From Ruegeria sp. TM1040 (GTDB taxonomy: Bacteria > Pseudomonadota > Alphaproteobacteria > Rhodobacterales > Rhodobacteraceae), in the NCBI RefSeq assembly GCF_000014065.1, contig NC_008044.1:2441501-2505500 (forward strand): a DNA stretch of 64,000 nucleotides. Direction: 5' to 3'. The notes under the pieces are model-generated. The model was not told the DNA's origin, searched no databases, and was given only the letters and a program-made list of their open reading frames with translations. The translations under genes were made by a program, and so were the position numbers. Positions 34,402 through 43,808 of this stretch are shown here, one piece after another; positions within the stretch are counted from its first letter, which is position 1, and each line of letters opens with the position of its first letter.

Positions 34402-35709
34402 ATGAACATGCAGAACCAGACGGTCATGGCTCCCCCGCCCCCCAAGGGGCTGGCAGAAATGCGTCTGCCACTGGTGATGATGCGGGACATCCTGCTGAAG
34501 ACGATGTTTCGAAAGAACCTCGACATGGTGACCGATCTGGCCGGCGCGATCTGCCTGCCGACGTCTGTCACCCAAGAGCTTGTCGACCTCGCGCGTGGCC
34601 AGAAGCTCCTTGAGGCCACAGGGACCCTCAATGCCAATTCCGGCAATGAGATGGGCTATCAGCTGACCGACGCGGGCAAGGCCCGCGCGCTCGATGCGCT
34701 GTCGCAGTCGGAATATTTTGGCGCAATGCCGGTGCCGCTTGACGTGTACCGCGAACAGGTAAAGCGCCAGTCGATCCGCAATATCATGGTGACGCGCCAG
34801 CAGCTTACTTCGGCCATGGGCCACCTGATCCTGCCCGACAGCCTCCTGGACCACCTCGGCCCCGCCGTAAGCGCAGGCCGGTCGATCCTGATGTATGGTC
34901 CACCCGGCAACGGGAAATCCTCTATTTCCAATGGCATCCGGGACGCGCTTGGTGACCGGGTCTATGTGCCCCGCGCGATTGAATACGCCGGCCAGGTCAT
35001 CACGGTGTACGATCCGATCGTCCACACCGAGGTCGCAGCAGAGCCCGTGGACCCCAATGCCCTGCGCAAGCGGCGCCGTTTTGACGAACGCTATGTCTGC
35101 TGCGAGCGCCCCACAGTGGTCACAGGCGGCGAGCTATCGTTGTCGATGCTGGATCTCGTCTACAACCCCACCGCGCGCACCTATCAGGCCCCGTTGCAAC
35201 TCAAGTCGACCGGCGGCATTTTCATCGTCGACGACCTTGGACGCCAGGCCGAGAGCCCGCAGGCCCTGGTCAACCGCTGGATCGTCCCTCTGGAGGAAAG
35301 CAAAGATATCCTCGCGCTGCAATCGGGTGAAAAATTCGAAGTCCCCTTTGACACGCTGGTGATCTTCTCCACCAACTTCCACCCCAATGAGATCTTCGAT
35401 CAGGCGGCCCTGCGCCGCATCTTCTTCAAGATCAAAATCGACGGGCCGGATCAGGAAAACTTCCTCAAGATCTTTGCCATGGTGGCGCGCAAGAAAGGCA
35501 TGCCCCTCGATGAGGCCGCGCTGGTGCATCTTCTGAAGACGAAATACCCCACCATCGACAATGTCTACGCAAACTATCAGCCGGTGTTCCTGATCGACCA
35601 GATGATCTCCATCTGCGAGTTCGAAGGCATCCCCTATCAGATGTCGCCAGAACTGATCGACCGCGCTTGGGCAAACATGTTTGTCAGAGACGAAGTCATC
35701 GTCAAATAG
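34402..35709 (+). CDS. AAA-type ATPase with N-terminal helical/winged region, Tad-associated, function unknown
   Basis: Cytoplasmic protein of 435 residues. The first 140 residues look like a helical or winged-helix module (LTDAGKARALDALSQSEYFG). The ATPase core has Walker A YGPPGNGKSSISNG at about residues 165-178, a Walker B-like IFIVDDLGRQ near residue 273 and a sensor segment IFSTNFHPNEIFDQAALRR with an arginine pair. AGAGG precedes ATG 34402. It lies 163 bp after cpaA on the same strand and ends at a terminator, so it may be cotranscribed with the pilus genes or be separate. I do not recognise a named family and give no function. Confidence 0.85.
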   Translation: MNMQNQTVMAPPPPKGLAEMRLPLVMMRDILLKTMFRKNLDMVTDLAGAICLPTSVTQELVDLARGQKLLEATGTLNANSGNEMGYQLTDAGKARALDALSQSEYFGAMPVPLDVYREQVKRQSIRNIMVTRQQLTSAMGHLILPDSLLDHLGPAVSAGRSILMYGPPGNGKSSISNGIRDALGDRVYVPRAIEYAGQVITVYDPIVHTEVAAEPVDPNALRKRRRFDERYVCCERPTVVTGGELSLSMLDLVYNPTARTYQAPLQLKSTGGIFIVDDLGRQAESPQALVNRWIVPLEESKDILALQSGEKFEVPFDTLVIFSTNFHPNEIFDQAALRRIFFKIKIDGPDQENFLKIFAMVARKKGMPLDEAALVHLLKTKYPTIDNVYANYQPVFLIDQMISICEFEGIPYQMSPELIDRAWANMFVRDEVIVK

Positions 35710-35735
35710 TCCCGGCTCAAACGCCCTGCAAAACC

Positions 35736-35771
35736 AAAAGGCGCCGGAGGCAACAGCCCCGACGCCTTTTT
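35736..35771 (+). terminator. Rho-independent terminator at end of the Tad region
   Basis: AAAAGGCG pairs with CGCCTTTT and is followed by further T residues; the stem lies 27 bp after the ATPase stop codon. Confidence 0.75.
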
Positions 35772-35802
35772 CATCTTTTCAAAAATATCTCCGCCGGAGG
35801 CA
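35770..35802. repeat. Dispersed 33-bp element, copy 2
   Basis: Matches the copy at 3046-3078 in 30 of 33 positions, including the complete CTCCGCCGGAGGCA end. It overlaps the terminator tail of the ATPase gene by two bases and lies just before the end of folD (convergent), so both copies sit at gene ends. Confidence 0.7.
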
Positions 35803-35821
35803 GCGGCCCCTCAGGGCCGCA

Positions 35822-36724
35822 TCAGGCCGTCAGGCCTTCGGGCTCGGAGAGATTGTTCGCACGACAGCAGGCCGTGACCGTATTCGCCAAAAGACAGGCA
35901 ATCGTCATCGGACCAACCCCGCCGGGCACCGGTGTAATCGCCCCGGCGCGCGCCGCTGCGCTCTCATAGTGGACATCCCCCACCAGACGAGTCTTGCCCT
36001 CGCCCTTCTCAGGAGCGTCGATGCGGTTGATGCCAACGTCGATAACGGTTGCACCTTCCTTGATCCAGTCACCCGGAACCATCTCGGGACGGCCCACCGC
36101 CGCCACCACGATGTCGGCGCGGCGCACCACCTCGGGCAGATCCTTGGTCCGCGAATGCGCAATCGTCACCGTGCAGCTGTCCCCCAGCAAGAGCTGAGCC
36201 ATCGGCTTGCCCACGATGTTGGAGCGGCCAATCACCACGGCATCGAGACCAGACAGCGAGCCATGATAGTCGCGCAACATCATCAGACAACCAAGCGGCG
36301 TACAGGGGACCATGGATTTTTGTCCCGTCCCAAGCAGGCCCACATTGGAGATATGAAAGCCATCGACATCTTTTTCCGGCGCGATGGAGTTGATCACCAG
36401 ATCCTCGTCGAGATGCTTGGGCAGAGGCAGCTGCACCAGAATCCCATGCACTTCGGAGTCCTTGTTGAGCTGGTCAATCAGCGCCAGGAGATCCGCTTCG
36501 GAGGTGTCAGCGTCGAGCTTATGCTCGTAGGAGTTCATGCCCACCTCAACGGTCTGCTTGCCCTTGGAGCGCACATAGACCTGAGAGGCCGGATCTTCAC
36601 CGACCAGCACAACCGCCAGCCCCGGAGTGATGCCGTGTTCTTCTTTCAGGCGGGTCACATGCTCGGTCACCTGACCGCGGACCTTGGCCGCAAAGGCCTT
36701 CCCGTCAATGATTTCTGCTGCCAT
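35822..36724 (-). CDS. folD: Bifunctional methylene-THF dehydrogenase / methenyl-THF cyclohydrolase
   Basis: Cytoplasmic enzyme of 300 residues that interconverts 5,10-methylene-THF, methenyl-THF and 10-formyl-THF with NADP. Key segments: substrate-binding [14 protein letters not shown] with the catalytic lysine region, GILVQLPLP, the [11 protein letters not shown] loop, the dinucleotide fold [15 protein letters not shown] and the terminal [15 protein letters not shown]. The frame is open to 36772, but ATG 36724 (MAAEIIDG) fits the family. fhs, which makes 10-formyl-THF, is the first gene of the same run. Confidence 0.97.
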
Positions 36725-36768
36725 CGTATCTATCCTTCTCAGGGGGCCGAACTCGATTGTGAGTCGGC

Positions 36769-37074
36769 TCAAATCTCGGGGATTTCACGCGCTTCCCGCG
36801 AAATCGACCAATCCACCATATCGCGCCAGATGCGCTCCACCAGTTCCGTATCGAGACCTTCCTCATCGGCGGTCTGACACGCATTGGAAACCACCTCTTC
36901 AACCCGGGACTGGATGCGCGCGGGCCATCCGTTTGCCTGTTTCAGGGTTACGGCACGGTCGATGTAGTCAACGCGTGCCCGAAGCAGCTTTACCAGCTCC
37001 ACGTCGATGGCGTCGATCGCCTGACGCAGCTCGGTCATATCTACACAGTCTTGCGGCGGTTTGCGGTGGGTCAT
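36769..37074 (-). CDS. Chorismate mutase (AroQ class, PchB-like)
   Basis: An all-helical protein of 101 residues that likely converts chorismate to prephenate. Helix 1 reads [20 protein letters not shown] with the conserved arginine and Asp, followed by [11 protein letters not shown] and the [17 protein letters not shown] segment. The sequence resembles the PchB/isochorismate-lyase side of the AroQ family, so isochorismate pyruvate-lyase activity cannot be excluded. It lies between fhs and folD in the same direction, 44 bp before folD, although it has no direct role in one-carbon metabolism. Confidence 0.85.
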
Positions 37075-37093
37075 CTCTCTATCAAAACTCCTA

Positions 37094-37119
37094 CGGCCCG
37101 AGGCATATGCCCCGGGCCG
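37094..37119 (-). terminator. Palindromic hairpin between fhs and chorismate mutase
   Basis: On the minus strand CGGCCCGGGGCAT pairs with ATGCCTCGGGCCG with one G-T pair and almost no loop; GTTTTGAT follows. A partial terminator or a processing site is possible. Confidence 0.45.
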
Positions 37120-37139
37120 CAGATTGCCGATTTCGTGCC

Positions 37140-38816
37140 TTAGAACAAGCCTTCGATCAGGCCCTCTTCATTGAGGCAGATGCTTTCCGCCGCCGGGGTG
37201 CGTGGCAGACCCGGCATGGTCATGATCTCACCGCAAACCACCACGATAAAGCCCGCACCCGCCGAGAGGCGCACTTCGCGAACCGGAACCGAGTGGCCGG
37301 TGGGCGCACCGCGCAGGTTCGGATCGGTCGAGAACGAATACTGGGTCTTCGCCATGCAGACCGGCAGATGGCCATAGCCCGCTTCTTCCCACTCTTTCAG
37401 CTGGTTGCGGATCTTGGCATCGGCCAGAACCTCGTCAGCGCGATAGATGCGCTTGGCGATGGTTTCGATCTTCTCAAACAGCGGCATCTCATCGGGATAG
37501 AGCGGACCGAAGTTTGCACCGCCACCCTCAACAAGCTCGACCACCTTCTCAGCCAACGGCGCGGAGCCCTCGGAGCCCAGCTCCCAGTGGCGCGACAGGA
37601 TCGCCTCGACGCCGTGAGAGGCGACATATTCCTTGACCGCATTGATCTCCGCATCGGTGTCGGTGACGAAGTGGTTGATCGCCACGACCGCAGGCACGCC
37701 AAAGGATTTGACGTTCTCGATGTGACGACCGAGGTTTGCACAGCCGTTCTTGACCGCCTCGACGTTTTCCGCGCCCAGATCCGCCTTGGCCACGCCACCG
37801 TTCATCTTCATGGCGCGCACGGTCGCAACGACCACCACCGCAGAGGGGGCGATGCCGGCCTTGCGGCATTTGATGTTCATGAACTTCTCGGCGCCGAGGT
37901 CGGCCCCAAAGCCTGCTTCTGTGACAACGTAATCCGCCACTTTGAGCGCGGTCTTGGTTGCGATCACGGAGTTACAGCCATGTGCGATGTTCGCAAACGG
38001 GCCACCGTGTACAAACGCCGGGTTGTTTTCCAGGGTCTGAACGAGGTTGGGCTGCATGGCGTCCTTCAGGAGAACGGTCATCGCGCCTTCGGCCTTGATG
38101 TCGCGGCAGTAAACCGGGGTCTTGTCGCGGCGATAGGCCACGATGATGTCGCCGAGACGCTTTTCCAGGTCCTTCAGGTCGTTGGCAAGGCAGAGGATCG
38201 CCATGACCTCGGAAGCCACGGTGATGTCAAAACCGGTTTCGCGCGGGAAGCCGTTGGACACCCCACCCAGCGACGCCGTGATCTGGCGCAGGGCGCGGTC
38301 GTTCATGTCGACCACACGACGCCATGCAACGCGGCGGATGTCGATTTCCTGCTCGTTGCCCCAGTAGATGTGGTTGTCGATCATGGCCGACAGCAACGAG
38401 TGCGCCGAGGTGATCGCATGGAAGTCGCCTGTGAAGTGGAGGTTCATTTCCTCCATCGGCACAACCTGCGCCATGCCGCCACCGGCGGCGCCACCCTTCA
38501 TGCCGAAGTTCGGCCCGAGGGACGCTTCGCGGATACAGATCATCGCATTTTTGCCGATACGGTTCAGACCATCGCCCAGACCAACGGTGGTGGTGGTCTT
38601 GCCCTCACCCGCCGGGGTCGGGTTGATCGCGGTCACCAGCACCAGCTTGCCGTCTTCATTGCCCTGCACGGAGTTGATGAACTCTTGGCTCACCTTCGCC
38701 TTGTCGTGGCCATAGGGCAGCAGGTCGTCGTTTTTCATGCCCAGTTTGGCGCCGATCTCCTGGATCGGGAGCTTGTTCGCCGCGCGGGCGATCTCAATGT
38801 CACTCTTATAGCTCAT
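37140..38816 (-). CDS. fhs: Formate-tetrahydrofolate ligase
   Basis: ATP-dependent synthesis of 10-formyl-THF from formate and THF in the cytoplasm. The 558-residue protein is of family length with the P-loop [20 protein letters not shown] near residues 65-85, the [25 protein letters not shown] substrate region (in part) and [15 protein letters not shown]. It begins [14 protein letters not shown]. In roseobacters this gene serves formate and methyl-group oxidation, e.g. from DMSP or glycine betaine. The 176-bp space upstream probably holds its promoter. Confidence 0.97.
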   Translation of the reverse strand: MSYKSDIEIARAANKLPIQEIGAKLGMKNDDLLPYGHDKAKVSQEFINSVQGNEDGKLVLVTAINPTPAGEGKTTTTVGLGDGLNRIGKNAMICIREASLGPNFGMKGGAAGGGMAQVVPMEEMNLHFTGDFHAITSAHSLLSAMIDNHIYWGNEQEIDIRRVAWRRVVDMNDRALRQITASLGGVSNGFPRETGFDITVASEVMAILCLANDLKDLEKRLGDIIVAYRRDKTPVYCRDIKAEGAMTVLLKDAMQPNLVQTLENNPAFVHGGPFANIAHGCNSVIATKTALKVADYVVTEAGFGADLGAEKFMNIKCRKAGIAPSAVVVVATVRAMKMNGGVAKADLGAENVEAVKNGCANLGRHIENVKSFGVPAVVAINHFVTDTDAEINAVKEYVASHGVEAILSRHWELGSEGSAPLAEKVVELVEGGGANFGPLYPDEMPLFEKIETIAKRIYRADEVLADAKIRNQLKEWEEAGYGHLPVCMAKTQYSFSTDPNLRGAPTGHSVPVREVRLSAGAGFIVVVCGEIMTMPGLPRTPAAESICLNEEGLIEGLF

Positions 38817-38992
38817 AGCCGGTATTCCTAAATGTCGCGTTGCAGAGCCCGGTGGCGGACACCGAGTATGCCTCTACGATTAGCGAGTCTGAAACAAACC
38901 GCGCCATTGGTTTCCGACATAATTGCGATCCAGAACGTCGCTCTTCGTATTCGCACGCTGATCGCTAACACCGAAGCCTGAGGGTCGCACCC

Positions 38993-39574
38993 TTAGCGCT
39001 CTGCCGCCCAAGCGGGCTGGTCGGGCACAAAAAGACGCATCTGATCACCAAGAGCGAGCCGACCGGGGCGTTCGACCCAAGCGGTCACGCCGCGGCGATT
39101 TTCGGCGGCGGTTTTAAATTTCGGGCCAAAGCCTGTGTGGTCTTTCTCGATCTCGCGACCGGGCAGGATGCAGGGACGATTCTCGATGTCGACGGTGATC
39201 GTGACCCCATTTTTGCCCTGCAGGCGCGACGCAGGCGGCAGGTGGGTCAGGTCGGGAATACCGCGCAGCACGACTGTTGCGCCGAGATACCGCGGGTCAA
39301 GCGCCTCAAGCCCCATCTCTGCCGCGATCAGCGCGAGTTCCTCTTCGGAGAGAATCGTCAGTTGGCGCGTATTGCGGATCTCGGTGCCGGGGACATAGAG
39401 GTTCTTGACCCGCACACAGGAGGGACGCTGGGCCCCTTCGTGCCGCTCGCCTGCGACGCCACTGAACAGCAGATCCAACTCAGTGCGGGGCTGCGCCTGA
39501 ATACCTGTATCGGCGGGAACCATCCCCAACCAAGTGATCTCTGCGCTGAATTGGGTTTCGCGTAATACCGGCAT
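38993..39574 (-). CDS. MOSC domain protein
   Basis: A 193-residue protein with a MOSC-like beta-barrel domain as in molybdenum-cofactor sulfurases: EIRNTRQLTILSEEELALI, YLGATVVLRGIPDLTHLPP, ENRPCILPGREI (bearing the conserved cysteine) and GRRGVTAWVERPGRLALGD. Such proteins bind or transfer sulfur to metal cofactors, but the real substrate here is unknown. ATG 39574 is favoured over the GTG at 39583 because AGGA lies ten bases before it. It stands alone. Confidence 0.85.
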   Translation of the reverse strand: MPVLRETQFSAEITWLGMVPADTGIQAQPRTELDLLFSGVAGERHEGAQRPSCVRVKNLYVPGTEIRNTRQLTILSEEELALIAAEMGLEALDPRYLGATVVLRGIPDLTHLPPASRLQGKNGVTITVDIENRPCILPGREIEKDHTGFGPKFKTAAENRRGVTAWVERPGRLALGDQMRLFVPDQPAWAAER

Positions 39575-39622
39575 GATGCTCACGTCCTGCTGTCAAATTT
39601 TGTCGGCAGTCTAGACGAAGTT

Positions 39623-40345
39623 TCAAGAGCAACAAGCCATTGACCGACCGCCCCGTGCGCGTCGTCTCTGACCCTCAAAGTGGCAGATCGACCACGCGAC
39701 GATCGCCGCAGCAAATAGCTCCAGTAACTCCTCGTAGACCAGTGCGCGCGCGATCAGGGTGGGATCCAGAATAACGCCAAAATCCGCGAATTTGCGTCCG
39801 ATGCCATCAACGCCTTTGGCGACAACAATTGCACTCACCGCAAGTGCACCACCCCAGGACCAGAGGCTCAGTTGACGCAGCCCCTTAAGAAGCTCGGGCA
39901 GGTTCACGCGCAGCAGACGCCACACCACCAAGAGCACCAAGGCAATTATGGCAATGCCGATCACCTTCTCCCACAAAGGCGCGCCCCCGGAATAAAGCCG
40001 CAGTTGCAGGATGCCCTCGCTCAGAAAGCGCTTGTCGAAGTCCAGCTCGCGGCCACACAGTAGGAAAAACAGCGCGGAGAGCTGCCACTGGGTGCGCAGC
40101 GCGGTGCCGCCCACAAAGTAGAGCACCATGACAGCGCAGAGCCCCCAAAGTACCGCAGAGACTTTCTCGACCGGGCCGTCCTCATGTAACGCATCCTGAA
40201 ACGCAGGATAGTGGGCTGCCGCCCCCCAAAGTGCCACACCCACGGCGAGGGTGATGAGGCAAGCGAATATAAAAGGCGCAGAACGCGGGTGAAACGCAGC
40301 CTCTGCGCGGGAGGCGGAGACCTCTTGAGGGGATTGGGAATACAC
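39623..40345 (-). CDS. Integral membrane protein of unknown function
   Basis: A 240-residue protein with about five or six hydrophobic segments (FIFACLITLAVGVALWGAAA, VLWGLCAVMVLYFVGG, VIGIAIIALVLLVVWRLL, ALAVSAIVVAKGV, LLELFAAAIVAWSI). Charged motifs EDGPVEKVSAVLW and CGRELDFDKRFLSEG between helices 1 and 3 look conserved-like and might form a polar site in the membrane. The only in-frame start is a GTG at 40345 without a clear ribosome site. I do not recognise the family. It is not close-linked to either neighbour. Confidence 0.75.
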   Translation of the reverse strand: MYSQSPQEVSASRAEAAFHPRSAPFIFACLITLAVGVALWGAAAHYPAFQDALHEDGPVEKVSAVLWGLCAVMVLYFVGGTALRTQWQLSALFFLLCGRELDFDKRFLSEGILQLRLYSGGAPLWEKVIGIAIIALVLLVVWRLLRVNLPELLKGLRQLSLWSWGGALAVSAIVVAKGVDGIGRKFADFGVILDPTLIARALVYEELLELFAAAIVAWSICHFEGQRRRARGGRSMACCS

Positions 40346-40462
40346 GACAGCACCGAGTTAATGAAGGTGCCACTGCATATTCGAACGAAACGGTTCAGGT
40401 TCAAGGGGACTGTAACCGCTTTGTGACGCAGCTGTGTAAACCGCATGGGGCGCCCCGGCATA

Positions 40463-40493
40463 TAAAAAAAGCCGCGGCAGAACCGCGGCTTTT
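40463..40493 (-). terminator. Rho-independent terminator of ftsH
   Basis: On the minus strand AAAAGCCGCGG pairs with CCGCGGCTTTT around TTCTG and the run continues as seven T residues. It lies just after the ftsH stop and ends the long tol-pal/tilS/ftsH block. Confidence 0.92.
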
Positions 40494-40512
40494 CGTAATT
40501 CTTATCAGAAAC

Positions 40513-42426
40513 TTAGGAAGAAGGCTCAGGTTCCATATCCCCTTCGGGCGGAGTTTTCTTGGACTTTGCCTTCGGGATCGCGGTGACGGAGGTGGCACCG
40601 GTGTCGGCGTCATCATCAGCGTCATCATCCGCCTGCGGCGGCTCGCCGTTCATCACGCGCTTGATCTCTTCGCCTGTCAGCGTCTCATATTCCAGAAGAC
40701 CTTGTGCCAGACGCTCCCATTCATCCTTGTTCTCTTCAAGGATCTGATAAGCGCGTTGGTAGGCCTCCTCGATGAAGCGGCGGACCTCTTCTTCGATAAG
40801 CTCTTTGGTATTGGCAGAGACCGAGAACCCAGCCGTGTTGCCGGAATAGCCCTCATGCGCTTCGGCGTAGTCGATGTTACCGACCTTGTCGGACATCCCC
40901 CAGCGCAGCACCATGGCCCGCGCCAGTTGGCTCGCCTGCTGAATGTCGCCGGCGGGGCCATTGGACACATGGCCGGGGCCATATTTGATGATCTCGGCAG
41001 CCTTACCGGCCATGGTCATCGCCAACTTCTGCTCGCACTCGTCCTTGTGCCAGTTCAGACGGTCCATCTCAGGAAGGCTCACCACCATGCCAAGCGCGCC
41101 GCCACGGGGGATGATCGTCGCCTTGTAGACTGGATCACATTCCGGCAGCTTCAGACCAACCACAGCGTGACCTGCCTCGTGATAGGCAGTCTTTTCCTTC
41201 TGATCGGCGGTCAGCACCATGGAGCGGCGCTCGGCCCCCATCATGACTTTGTCCTTGGCGTTTTCAAAATCTTCCATGGTGACAAAGCGGCGGCCCACAC
41301 GCGCAGCCATCAAAGCAGCCTCGTTCACAAGGTTCGCCAGATCCGCGCCGGAGAAGCCCGGGGTGCCACGCGCAATGATGCGCAGGTCCACGTCCGCACC
41401 CAGAGGGGTCTTGCGGGCATGCACGCCGAGGATCTTCTCGCGACCTTTGATGTCAGGGTTTCCGACGGTCACGTTGCGGTCAAAGCGGCCTGGACGCAGC
41501 AAGGCCGGGTCAAGCACGTCCTTGCGGTTGGTGGCCGCTAGGATGATCACGCCCTCGTTGGCCTCAAAGCCGTCCATTTCAACCAACAGCTGGTTGAGGG
41601 TCTGTTCGCGCTCGTCATTGCCGCCGCCATAACCGGCACCCCGGTGGCGACCCACGGCGTCGATTTCGTCGATAAAGACGATACAGGGCGCATTCTTCTT
41701 GGCCTGTTCAAACATATCGCGGACTCGGCTTGCACCCACACCAACGAACATCTCGACAAAATCGGAACCGGAGATGGTGAAGAACGGCACACCCGCCTCG
41801 CCCGCGATCGCACGCGCAAGGAGCGTCTTACCAGTACCCGGAGGGCCTACAAGCAGCGCGCCTTTGGGGATCTTGCCGCCGAGACGCGAGAATTTCTGCG
41901 GGTTGCGCAGGAATTCCACGATCTCTTCGAGCTCTTCTTTCGCCTCGTCGATACCTGCAACGTCGTCAAACGTCACGCGACCATGCTTCTCGGTCAGCAT
42001 CTTGGCCTTGGATTTGCCAAAGCCCATGGCGCCACCTTTGCCCCCGCCCTGCATGCGGTTCATGAAATAGATCCAGACGCCGATCAGCAGCAGGAACGGC
42101 AGAAGCGTCAGCAGGAAGGACTGGAAGGTCGATTGCTGCTGTTTTTCTGCGCGCACGGGGATGTTGTTGTCGATCAGCATTTGGGTGACTTCTGCGTCGC
42201 CCGGTTTGATCGTGGTGTAGCTCTGGCCATCCGAAGTCGTGTAGCGAACCTGTTCGCCGTCCAGCGTCACAGTGCTGACGTTTCCGCCCTCTACAGCGGT
42301 CACGAATTCCGAATAAGTCTTCTCGCGGCTCTGTAGTGTGCTGCCGGACCCGCTGAACAGATTGAACAGGGTCACAACGAGTAGAAACAGAACGACCCAG
42401 AAGGCGATATTGCGTGCGTTGCCCAA
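40513..42426 (-). CDS. ftsH: ATP-dependent zinc metalloprotease FtsH
   Basis: Membrane-anchored AAA protease of 637 residues. Two N-terminal helices ([19 protein letters not shown] and [18 protein letters not shown]) flank a periplasmic part. The AAA domain has Walker [16 protein letters not shown], Walker [12 protein letters not shown] and the second region of homology RPGRFDR; the zinc site HEAGHAVVG is intact with a downstream acidic ligand expected. It degrades membrane and short-lived proteins. The C-terminal tail is acidic then lysine-rich ([13 protein letters not shown]). The gene follows tilS by 89 bp. Confidence 0.98.
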   Translation of the reverse strand: MGNARNIAFWVVLFLLVVTLFNLFSGSGSTLQSREKTYSEFVTAVEGGNVSTVTLDGEQVRYTTSDGQSYTTIKPGDAEVTQMLIDNNIPVRAEKQQQSTFQSFLLTLLPFLLLIGVWIYFMNRMQGGGKGGAMGFGKSKAKMLTEKHGRVTFDDVAGIDEAKEELEEIVEFLRNPQKFSRLGGKIPKGALLVGPPGTGKTLLARAIAGEAGVPFFTISGSDFVEMFVGVGASRVRDMFEQAKKNAPCIVFIDEIDAVGRHRGAGYGGGNDEREQTLNQLLVEMDGFEANEGVIILAATNRKDVLDPALLRPGRFDRNVTVGNPDIKGREKILGVHARKTPLGADVDLRIIARGTPGFSGADLANLVNEAALMAARVGRRFVTMEDFENAKDKVMMGAERRSMVLTADQKEKTAYHEAGHAVVGLKLPECDPVYKATIIPRGGALGMVVSLPEMDRLNWHKDECEQKLAMTMAGKAAEIIKYGPGHVSNGPAGDIQQASQLARAMVLRWGMSDKVGNIDYAEAHEGYSGNTAGFSVSANTKELIEEEVRRFIEEAYQRAYQILEENKDEWERLAQGLLEYETLTGEEIKRVMNGEPPQADDDADDDADTGATSVTAIPKAKSKKTPPEGDMEPEPSS

Positions 42427-42515
42427 AATGGCTCTCCCAAGAATTCCAAGGACGTCACGGCCCTAGCACGCGACGACCATAAGTTGCACCTAAAATAGGG
42501 AGGTTTTGGTGAGGT

Positions 42516-43808
42516 TCAATGCGATAAAGCAGACAGTGCCCATGTCTCAGGCTGTCGAATTGCCGCAATCGTCCAGCCAGAGCGCTCCTGAAGCAGCGGC
42601 GCGGCGATCAACTGGCCATCACACCAGACCCCCGGAAGAGATTTCAAAAGGGCGCGCGGGGCGTCGTGACTGCGCCAATCGGGGATTTCGGCAAGGCCTT
42701 CGGCTCCGAGCGCGCGAATCTCGACGCGTCGGCTCCATCCGGCAGGCGCCTTGATGTGCCATGCCGCGTCCCAAGTTGCATCCATCGTTGCGACACCACC
42801 CTCACCGGGCAAGAGGGCGCATGCGGAGTGTTGCACGGAGGCATATTCGCGCCCAACCCAGATCGCACCGCCCCGCACGAGGATATGGCAGCCCTGCAAG
42901 GTTGCGCCCCGCCCCTCTTTCAGCGCCTTCAATGCATCGAGAACAGGCGCCCGGCGCGGCGGGTATGCGGCGCCGTTTGTGTGCAGAAGTGCCGACACCA
43001 GAAGACGACGCGCGATTTCGGTCTCAAGCCGATTAAACCCTGCACAATCAAGGACCACCATGCCAAGACGGATCTGCCCGATCGACGCGGCAGCGGTGCG
43101 TGTCGCACTGTCCAATGCCCTATTGGCCATGCGCATATTGTCAGCCACCGCTGTCAGCGCGTCCACGGTCAGACCCAAAGGCTCCAGCGCGTTGAGCGCA
43201 TCGCGTATACGCACACGCTCGAACTTCATATCAAGGTTTGAGGGATCCTCGATCCAAGCCACATCGCGCGCCGTAAGATAAGCGCGCAGATCGCTACGGC
43301 GCAGATCCAGCATCGGACGCAGGACATCGATCCCGTCGCGGTGGTGACATGTCGGCATACCGCAGAGCCCGGCCACCCCAGAGGCCCGTCGCAACCGCAT
43401 CAGAACGGTTTCAGCCTGATCGTCCGCGGTATGCCCGACCGCCACCGCGCCGAGGCCCTGCGTCCGTGCCCAGTCTCCCAGCAAGCGATAGCGCGCAGCG
43501 CGGGCCTCTGCCTGAAGGTTTCCGCTGTCAGCGGGATGTTGCCATGTCAGGGTCTGATGCGAGAGCCCAAGGTCATGTGCTTGCTGCGCCACAAACTCGG
43601 CTTCACGCCGTGATTCGGGGCGCAACCCGTGATCCACCGTGGCCACCGCCAGCGCTGTGTCTTCTGCACGAGCCATGGTCGCAAGCACATGCATCAACGC
43701 AACGGAATCGCTGCCTCCGGAGACAGCGACGCCAAGTTTTTCGGGCAAGGGACCGATACGGGCGCGGATCGCAGAGGTCAGCGCCTCTTCTGTCGGTGTC
43801 AGGAGCAC
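42516..43808 (-). CDS. tilS: tRNA(Ile)-lysidine synthetase
   Basis: ATP enzyme that changes C34 of tRNA-Ile(CAU) to lysidine so that it reads AUA; essential. The 430-residue protein has the PP-loop AVSGGSDSVALMHVL near residues 27-41, the VDHGLRPESRREAEFV region and GHTADDQAETVLMRL, all typical. The start is a GTG at 43808 within the end of the cpoB gene: the two overlap by ten bases, so translation is probably coupled. The C-terminal half is poorly conserved, as usual. Confidence 0.95.
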   Translation of the reverse strand: MLLTPTEEALTSAIRARIGPLPEKLGVAVSGGSDSVALMHVLATMARAEDTALAVATVDHGLRPESRREAEFVAQQAHDLGLSHQTLTWQHPADSGNLQAEARAARYRLLGDWARTQGLGAVAVGHTADDQAETVLMRLRRASGVAGLCGMPTCHHRDGIDVLRPMLDLRRSDLRAYLTARDVAWIEDPSNLDMKFERVRIRDALNALEPLGLTVDALTAVADNMRMANRALDSATRTAAASIGQIRLGMVVLDCAGFNRLETEIARRLLVSALLHTNGAAYPPRRAPVLDALKALKEGRGATLQGCHILVRGGAIWVGREYASVQHSACALLPGEGGVATMDATWDAAWHIKAPAGWSRRVEIRALGAEGLAEIPDWRSHDAPRALLKSLPGVWCDGQLIAAPLLQERSGWTIAAIRQPETWALSALSH

